Positions 56,938 to 64,000 of a stretch of DNA of 64,000 bases are shown in pieces; position 1 is the first letter of the stretch, and each line of letters begins with the position of its first letter. The position numbers and the translations under genes were made by a program. The stretch comes from Dastarcus helophoroides (taxonomy: Eukaryota; Arthropoda; Insecta; Coleoptera; Bothrideridae), in contig CM053326.1 of the NCBI GenBank assembly GCA_028583605.1, positions 37,913,931 to 37,977,930 of the forward strand. Reading direction: 5' to 3'. Below the pieces are notes generated by a model, which saw only the letters and a list, made by a program, of their open reading frames with translations, was not told where the DNA came from and ran no database searches.

Positions 56938-59612
56938 TACGATTTTTAATATATGAAGTATGGGGTAGTCAAGAAAAAGAATATTTTCGTTCGAAGAGAA
57001 TTTAATTTATTGCAGCCAAACCTTTCCTATAAATTTTGATAAAAAAGTAGTAGGGGAATATTTTGAATAGTAAAATGTGAGTGTTTCTAGGTGTACCGCT
57101 TTGGCGCAATCGCAATATGAAATTACATATCTCATTAAATTTTGATGCTGCATTCCGCATGTTAGGGAAACATCTTAAAGTAATGCCAACACAGCAGCTC
57201 TTACCATTCTTTCTTTCGGCTAAAGCGCCGCTGCGTAAATTTTATCAAATAATTAGTGCGGTGTTAAAGGACTCAAAAAACCTACTGTAAAGCAACTTGA
57301 GGATGTGTATTACTGTATCCACGCAGAGAGTCTATGCTAAATATCGAGTAGTGGTGGCAGTTTGGCGTTTTATTTCCTTTATCCAACGAAGATCTAACGT
57401 TCTAAAAACTCTTTTGCTATGACTACTGACGGTAAATTACCTTAAAAGTTTGCAGCTTACAGCATGTTGGTTTCCTCATGCTATAAAAGTTGATACTATA
57501 GTTTCAGAGCTGAAATACTTTCAGAATTCATTTTAAGCAGAACATTTAGGCCAAACTTTGTAAAAGTAGCACTTCAGATTTAAATCACAAAATAAGTTTC
57601 TGCGTTTAAATGTTAAAATGAAATAAATAATTTATTTCAAAAATGTTTCTGATTGATTCTATAATTAGCTAGAATTTATTAAAATTTTATATATTCGTAT
57701 GTATAGTGTCGTGTTTCTTTTCCAGAGAAATCTCCCGCTTCTTGATATTTATGACACTTTTAAAATAACATCGTAATAAACAATTGCCGTTCCCGAGGTT
57801 TTACAACTTTTATGATAACAGTGAGGTTGTCGCTTAACTGAAACTACTGAATTTTAATAAATTTTACTACACCGTTCATGCTGTGAAATGATATACAACA
57901 CATCCGAGAACATAGCAAAGAAAAGCTCAGGAGACAGTTTTTTATAACATTCTCAGCATATTTTATCGACGTTATGACGAAACGGCTTTAAATTTTATAT
58001 CCTTGGAGAAAATAATAAACAATATATAGGTTCGTGAGACCAACTTGGGCATCCTTGTTGATAGCTGAAAAAACTTGAAATTGAATGATTAACCTTTCAG
58101 CGATTGACGACTGCTATCTCATAACTGAGCAGTTTTATAAATCTATGATTTATTACTATGTTTTAATGGATTTAAGGGTTGCCGTCATGTTTTTATGGTA
58201 CAACCCCCCTTTTTTAGATTACAGTTTAATTACTAATTTCATTACAGTCTTTTTTCGTGCTGGGCAGACAAAAATAATACGTGTTCTGTTTGGTTTTAAT
58301 TCTACGATTAATTAAGAAATAAATTGCAATCTAATTGTAATTATGAGGGAAGGTCTTATTGTTCTTGCTTCTTTGATTTAAGTGATATGTGCCTGTAGTA
58401 TCATTGTATGCTAAGTCGCATTATTAAGCTTGCCGATAAAAAGGAATCAGAGATAACGATCTAAGCTTAGATAAATTAATGTGGCTTAATTATTACTCTG
58501 TAGGGAGCGTATCTGCTCTCTTTCAAATAATAATTAAAAAAGTTTGCATGAATTGATTGGGCTGTTTGTTTTCGTAATTTAATATGTCTGATTCTATTTG
58601 AAGAAATTTCAATTTAAAGACTCGATTTAGGTAAAAAATCATCGTATCTATTAGGTGAACTTTAGCTAGAAATAGATGAAAAATATCCCACCAAACGGCA
58701 TAATACTGTAAACTTTAAAAAAACATTTAAAGACATCTTGTCAGTGATATTTTTTTTCTCCCATTATTAAATGCTCCGTTGCTGCCATGACATACATAAT
58801 TCTTGGTGATAGGGGGGTGGGTGATTTGATTAGTTTTATTTTTCTTAATGAAAATCGTTTTTGATGGATACTAAAGTGACACCCTCTCCATGAATGAGAC
58901 ATAATGGAAAGAAAGAATTGAACAAAAAAAAAAATTGAGATCATTTTTATCAATTTCAGCTTCATCTCGTAATTTAGACGTTTTTGTCGAAATTTCATTT
59001 TAGATGTAGAACTTGCAATTCATAAAGGCACTAGCGAAGTTGCCCCCACCGGGAACCTATATCGTGATCTATGTCGTTACGTACAGAATGTCATAAGAAA
59101 TTAATATAGGTGGATTTCCCCACTCCACTTTTGGTTACAATGGAGATAATTAAAAAAAACTTCCTCAGGCACCTTTTCTTTTAAGCAATCTATCTCCTAG
59201 CCTATTAAAGTTAGCGAAGGAAAACAAACGGATTGTGATGGTACACTGCAGGATCCATTTTTTAATTTTTTTCAGGTGGGCTAGCCCCCCTAGAAATATC
59301 AATAAAATACAAATAAAAATTTTCATTATTAATTTCTATGATGTCTTTTGGAGTGACCACTTTACAAAAAATACAGAAAATGTATTTATATCTCACCTAA
59401 CAGCATACCAAGTTTCATTAAAATCCAGTTGGTGCAACATGACAAAAAAAATGTAATATGTCTGCATATAATCTCTAAGCCTGCTGATATGAATTAAATG
59501 TAACTATTATTATTATCCTACCTTAAATGCGTTTCCATACTGAATAATATAAGCCTTGTGGATTTCTTAAGGAATAAAAGTTCATATGAATCCAACCTTT
59601 TTTATTTCCAAG
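56938..59612. other. Intergenic stretch without a recognised gene
   Basis: I see only short frames (57081-57290, 58085-58315, 59235-59456), without motif or splice support, and no TIR pair. Confidence 0.4.
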
Positions 59613-59840
59613 TTACAGGCTGTTTCATTATAGAGGAAAATAAAATTATTTTTATTTATATTTTTGAAACCCTTTGACTTAGCATCATGAAATTTGATAC
59701 ATAGGATCAGAATAAGGTAAACTTTTGCATTTATTCACTTTTTTTCAAACGTCAGGGGCGTACGTTAGAATATTAATATTAAATTTTTATATAAGAACAA
59801 TGCCATGTTACTGTATTCTAATATCTAATAATTTAGATTT

Positions 59841-59916
59841 CGTCAGTTTGGTATATCCAACTCAAATGCTTGTCGGAACATTTGTGAGCATTCGAATTGG
59901 ATATACCAAACTGACG
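59841..59916. repeat. 30-bp inverted repeat overlapping the first family B ribozyme
   Basis: CGTCAGTTTGGTATATCCAA at 59841 faces TTGGATATACCAAACTGACG ending at 59916. The left arm is a minus-strand partial copy of ribozyme stem I and the first core bases. Its downstream core has decayed. Confidence 0.8.
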
Positions 59917-59963
59917 AGATCTAACAAGATCGAAACCGGTCTTTGGTTTCCAAACTTCGAATC
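59887..59963 (+). ncRNA. Hammerhead ribozyme motif, family B, copy 1
   Basis: CTGACGA is at 59911-59917, stem II GATC/GATC (59918-59921 with 59928-59931) with loop TAACAA, GAAA 59932-59935, then CCGG and UC. Predicted cleavage is after C59941. Stem I pairs ACCAAA with UUUGGU next to the core. After an internal loop, UUGG pairs with CCAA, followed by AUUCGAA-type pairing with UUCGAAU. All invariant core positions fit. Confidence 0.87.
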
Positions 59964-60622
59964 TAATAAATGTTCAAACCTATTGGTCTGTGCATTAGAA
60001 TCCTTGTCTTCTGGAAGTTTTTCCTAAAGAGCAACCGCTTCGCTAGTAGCAGTGTTTCAACTGTTCGTAGTTCAGCTACCTATGATTCACTATAAACGCC
60101 CGGAGGGCTGCATGAATTTGTAGTCTAGGTTGCATTCTATTTGCATGTTATTGTATGTTAAAGTTTTAAAAAGATGAAAGTTTAAGAATTGTTATGTAGT
60201 ACCAAAAAATGTATAACTGAAAGCATGAAAATAGCTTTGCAAATTGACAGCAACAAAAACTTAACACAGCCAATAAATGCTAGGATTTTTTTTATTGTTG
60301 AAAAAAATGCAAAAATAGGTTGATTTTGTTTGAATCAAGACAGCTTTAGTCGTTTTAACGACAACTTCCTAAACAGTTTCAACAATTTTAATGGAAAGGG
60401 GCCCATGTTGCATATCGTTAGAAAACCCATTTGATATTTTAACTATTTTTAATTTCGTATGTTGGCGATGGCCATAGTTTCTCTATGGACCAAAAGGTGG
60501 TAGTACTAAGGAGTCACTCGCTTGACGCCCGTGAATGTTTTAGTACTTACTTGTCAGAACATTTATTAGCATTCGAGTTGGATATACCAAACTGACGAGA
60601 TCTAACAAGATCGAAACCAGTA
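59942..60622 (+). mobile_element. Retrozyme-like unit between two hammerhead cleavage sites
   Basis: 681 bp from one predicted cut (after 59941) to the next (after 60622). Non-coding, no RT. Direct hammerhead repeats bounding a non-coding segment of a few hundred bases are the definition of retrozymes, whose transcripts self-cleave and circularise. Only one full unit is present. Confidence 0.65.
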
Positions 60623-60643
60623 TTTGGTTTCCAAACTTCGAAT
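60568..60643 (+). ncRNA. Hammerhead ribozyme motif, family B, copy 2
   Basis: CTGACGA is at 60592-60598, stem II GATC/GATC, loop TAACAA, GAAA at 60613-60616, then CCAGUA. Stem I is the same as in copy 1. The tetranucleotide of helix III is CCAG instead of CCGG, and the cleavage triplet is GUA, which is permitted (NUH). It is probably weaker than copy 1. Confidence 0.78.
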
Positions 60644-60982
60644 CTAATAAATGTTCAAACCTATTGGTCTGTGCATTATAGTATTTTTAATTTGATTAAT
60701 TTTTTAAGATATAAGGTAGTGTGCTTGTCATTCAGATTCAGTAAGATGTTTAGTTTTTTATTCTGGTTTATTTATTTATTTTGTTCTATATATGAATAAA
60801 AAAAGATTCTGATGATAGAACATGTAGTAACTCTACTATTGTGACAACAAAGTGAATTTACTCTGACATGTTATCTCTAATTAAAATGGTTTATTCGATT
60901 GCGGGAGGGGTATCTGTGTTAAAATCGTTTTATAAAAATAACTAATAAATATCTCATCTTTTCGACAAATAACACTCCAATA

Positions 60983-61206
60983 AGGATTGTTCTGAAATTA
61001 GTAGCAAAATTCCGAGAGACGCGATCTGTGGCTAACAAAAAAAGAATTACTGAATGTTTCATCCAAAATGGACGATGACAGGTAGCTGTTTGATGTCATG
61101 TTACTGTAAAGGGTAGATCATATTACATTTAGTTCCGTATTTTATTAGTTGCAGCTCCTGTATGCTTTATATCGGAATTTTGTTACTAATTTCAGAACAA
61201 TTTTGC
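60983..61206. repeat. Inverted repeat of about 33-bp arms, MITE-like
   Basis: GATTGTTCTGAAATTAGTAG near 60985 faces CTAATTTCAGAACAATTTTG near 61186, with GACGATGACAGGTAG and CTATCGTCATC also opposed. The size is about 220 bp. No coding content. Confidence 0.65.
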
Positions 61207-61983
61207 CACCTATCGTCATCATTGTAGAAAAACATACATTATTTTTATAAAATAATTTTAATACAGTACTTCTACAATTCAACAGATTGTCTATTTAAAT
61301 ACAATTCTTGCAAGTGAAATAATTTCTTTTATAATAAACTACTTAGAAGAATTGTTTTCCATATGTCTAAATAACTGCTTTGTTTTAAAGAAAATGATAA
61401 TGGAAGTTTGCATGCTACAGGGTATACTTCCTCATATATCTTCAAATAAAATTAATGAAATTCAAAAAGTAACTTATGGTTGCAAAGACAAAAAAACAAG
61501 TTTGATGTGCAGCTTGAATCCTAGCAAGGAAGTTGCATTTAAAACTATAAAATGTACTGCAAAATATGGTTCGCTGCCAAAAACAATCTAACTATTTTCT
61601 CATTTTGTCGCAAAACAAAATCACAAACTTTATTGGATTGTTTATGTTTTTGTTAAGTCACCCCCTGTATGAATTTTTATAAGTTTGCAAAAATCATCTT
61701 CTGCGTTCAGTTCTACATTTTTTGGTATTTGGTGACCACTTTTAAACTTGCATTTTTTCAAAACCTTAAAAAACAGTGGCGTATTCCTTTTCTTATATAA
61801 AACTTTAATGTTAATACCCTAACGTACGCCCCTGACCTTTTAAAAAAAAACAAATAAATGCAAAAGTAGTGATACCGTGTACGAAATTGCATGAAGCTAT
61901 TGTAAGTCAAAGGGTTTCCGAAATATAAATAAAACTAATTTTATTTACCTCTATATAATGAAGCAGCCTGTAAAATATTAGTA

Positions 61984-64000
61984 CACCTATCCCCCGATTT
62001 ACACGGTACTTGTTTTACACGTTTTCGCTTTTACACGGTTTTCCAAATAAGTTTTTTTTTGTTTTTATCGCACTCTACTAAATGCTACTGTGATTGAACA
62101 CGTGCGCTGTGTACACATCTCACGGGGAATCCCGAGCTTATGTGCTGACTTGCTGCACACGCACACTGCGTCTGTATTTCTTCGCATAAAATTAAAGTTT
62201 TTTCTACGGAAAATTGTATTTGAGTGAAAGTTTCACAGTTTCAGAAAGATTTAATTTTCCATATTCGTAAATTACAAGTGAGTGCATAATTTAGATTATT
62301 ATAAATTAACGGCTGTGATTAAAGTAAAATTCAGAGGGAAAAAATGCGGGAAATTTTAGAGGGAAATGATGGCAATTTACCAAATAGGTTTAATTAAAAT
62401 AAAAAAATTAAAACATTTTAATTTGAAAAAAAATTAATTATTAAAATTTTGTTAAACAGTCTAGTTATGGTGAATTAAAACAACTGGTTCTTTTATTAAA
62501 GGTATAATTTTGTTCTTATTTGGCGCTTAGTACTTGTAAATTAATGAAAAAAACAATTATTATAATATATAATTTGTTGATTTTTTTTTAGTTAACCAAT
62601 AAACATTAGGTAGAATTCTCTTACGCTTTGATAAAGTTTTATTCAAAATATAATAAAGAAATAAATATTTAATAAAAAATAAAAGTTTTTAATTATCCCT
62701 CCAAAATTTCCCGCCTTTTTTTCCTCTGAATTTTAATTTAATCACAGCCAAATTAACATAAATTAAAAAAAAATTATAGGCTTATAATAAAGAAAGAAGT
62801 TAAAAGAAAAGTTATTTCTTTAGAAACTAAAATCGAAATTTTGGATGGCTTACGAAAGGGAGATAGAGTAGTAGATGTTGCAAAATCATATAGCATGAAC
62901 GAAGCTACAATAAGAACTATTAGAACAAATGAAAACACAATTAGAAAGAGTGTTGCAGCTGGCAATACCACGAGTATGGGCACAACATCATACACCAGAA
63001 ATATCGCAATAGAAAAAATGGAGAAAGCGTTAATGCTTTAGATAGAAGATCAAACACAAAAAAGAGTACCCATTGATACAAGCGCAATAACAAATAAAGC
63101 ATTACGAATTTACGAAAAAATTGTAGAGCAATTACTATCTTCTTCTTGAACTGAAAAGAAGCCAAATTTTTTGGCAAGTCATGGCTGGTTTGAAAGATTT
63201 AAAATAAGACATTCTTTACACAGCTTAAAATTAAAACGTGAACTGGCTTCTGGCGACGTAGATGCAGCCCAAGAATATCCAGCAAATTTTGCAGAAATTA
63301 TTAACGACAATTCATTCACCCCTGATCAGGTTTTCAATGCTGATGAGTCAGGGTTATTCTGGAAAAAAATGCCTGTCTCAAAATTTTATAAATCGGTTAG
63401 TGGTCATAAAGCAGCAAAAGATCGCATAACAATTCTTTTCTGCAGCAATGCTTCAGGAGATTTTATTATGAAACAAATCAAAAATGCCCCGTGCCTTTAA
63501 AGGAGTAAACATCAATAATCTTCCCGTTTATTGGAGCGCTAACAAGAAAGCGTGGGTTACTGCTGCAATGTTTACTGAATGGTTTCATGAATGTTTTATC
63601 CCAGATGCCAAAAAAAATTTAAGTTCAAAGGGATTGCCTTTTAAAGTGCTTTTGTTAATTGACAATGCGCCGGGTCACCCACAAGATCTAGAATATGGGA
63701 ACGTTGAAGTAAAATGTTTACCAAAAAATACAACTTCATTATTACAACCATTGGACCAAGGCATAATTTCTACTTTTAAAGCTTTGTACATAAAACGAGC
63801 CTTTACATATATTTTGGAACAAATGGAGTACAATGAATCTTTAACAGTTATTAGAGCTTGGAAAAATTTTACAATATTAGACTGTGTGAAGCATATCGCC
63901 TTATCAGACACTGGGATTAAGCAAACAACGCTCAATAGCTGTTGGAAAAATTGTGGCCAAATGTAGTCAAAAATGAACATTCCATTTCAACGTTAAATGA
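61984..64000 (+). mobile_element. Tigger (pogo) transposon, right end outside the window
   Basis: It starts after TA with CACCTATCCCCCGATTTACA, rich in TTTACACGG words. The transposase lies on the plus strand from about 62810: psq HTH (EILDGLRKGDRVVDVAKS, NEATIRTIRTNE), CENP-B-type domain (SHGWFERFKIRHSLHSL), DDE with VFNADESGLFWKKMP (first Asp), LLIDNAPGHPQDLE (second), LPKNTTSLLQPLDQGI (third). Breaks: stops at 63039 and 63148, frame change near 63480, stop at 63964. A different lineage from 29367-31856 but the same family. Confidence 0.9.

Larger units (their letters stand above)
59613..61973. mobile_element. Composite bounded by about 200-bp inverted repeats
   Basis: Outer words are TTACAGGCTGTTTCATTATA at the left and the complement of TTACAGGCTGCTTCATTATA at the right. 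The arms continue through AAACCCTTTGACTTA, TTTTGCATTTATT and GTCAGGGGCGTACGTTAG to TATATAAGAA (59613-59815; 61765-61973). The arms are about 80% alike, with indels. Inside are the hammerhead pair at 59887-60643 and a smaller inverted repeat at 60983-61206. No transposase is seen. Confidence 0.7.

Noticed and set aside
61352..61591. Frame with six cysteines
   Set aside because: Cysteine spacing does not match the family, the region lies within a TIR composite, and no signal peptide or splice site supports it.

Overview
This window is AT-rich eukaryotic DNA, most likely from an insect. The genes have short phase-0 introns with GT-AG borders, TATA boxes, TCAGT-type initiators and AATAAA signals. 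The mobile elements are the usual arthropod mix: mariner, pogo/Tigger, non-LTR retroposons, Gypsy, and Penelope-like or retrozyme-like repeats. I cannot name the species. No prokaryotic operon, CRISPR array, rRNA or tRNA gene was seen.

The host content is one tandem family of small secreted proteins of about 220-235 residues. Each has a short exon 1 of 14-18 codons that starts a signal peptide, a phase-0 intron, and one long exon 2 coding for a charged, helical, coiled-coil-like chain. Six cysteines are held at nearly fixed spacing: 19-20, 29-31, 10-16, 33-34 and 22 residues from one to the next. Intact members lie at 166-935 (-), 11075-11992, 12400-13285, 33429-34394, 39020-39810 and 40751-42573. 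Two more (16145-17416 and 25938-26532) are interrupted by single-base insertions, two in each. A possible 66-residue secreted peptide lies at 17993-19199. Neighbours resemble each other most (second with third, seventh with eighth), as expected of local duplication. Function is unknown. Secreted, cysteine-spaced, clustered insect proteins of this type recall the DUF725/TsetseEP class, but that is only a suggestion.

Between the genes the sequence is mostly mobile DNA. 1-134 is a LINE tail. 4666-6440 is a pogo remnant, 7180-8483 a mariner, and 8484-9042 with 14042-14635 an inverted pair of an unknown repeat. 9906-10845 is a Penelope-like repeat cluster. 14638-15625 is an RNase H LINE. 22490-24520 is a 282-bp satellite. 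27358-28491 is a second mariner and 29367-31856 a complete-ended Tigger. 35570-38335 holds two LINE pieces. 43308-45080 and 45706-47468 are TIR elements without transposase. 48145-51700 is an internally deleted Gypsy, 54300-55300 a LINE, 59613-61973 a TIR-bounded composite, and 61984-64000 a Tigger cut by the window edge.

The most unusual signal is a set of self-cleaving hammerhead ribozyme motifs (type I geometry) in three unrelated repeat families. Family A is at 10696-10764 (+) and 10170-10241 (-). Family B is at 59887-59963 and 60568-60643, in direct orientation 681 bp apart like a retrozyme. Family C is a weaker variant at 23996-24080, with several remnants. In all three the helix III segment is a self-complementary tetranucleotide (CTAG, CCGG, CGCG), which would favour pairing between two ribozymes.
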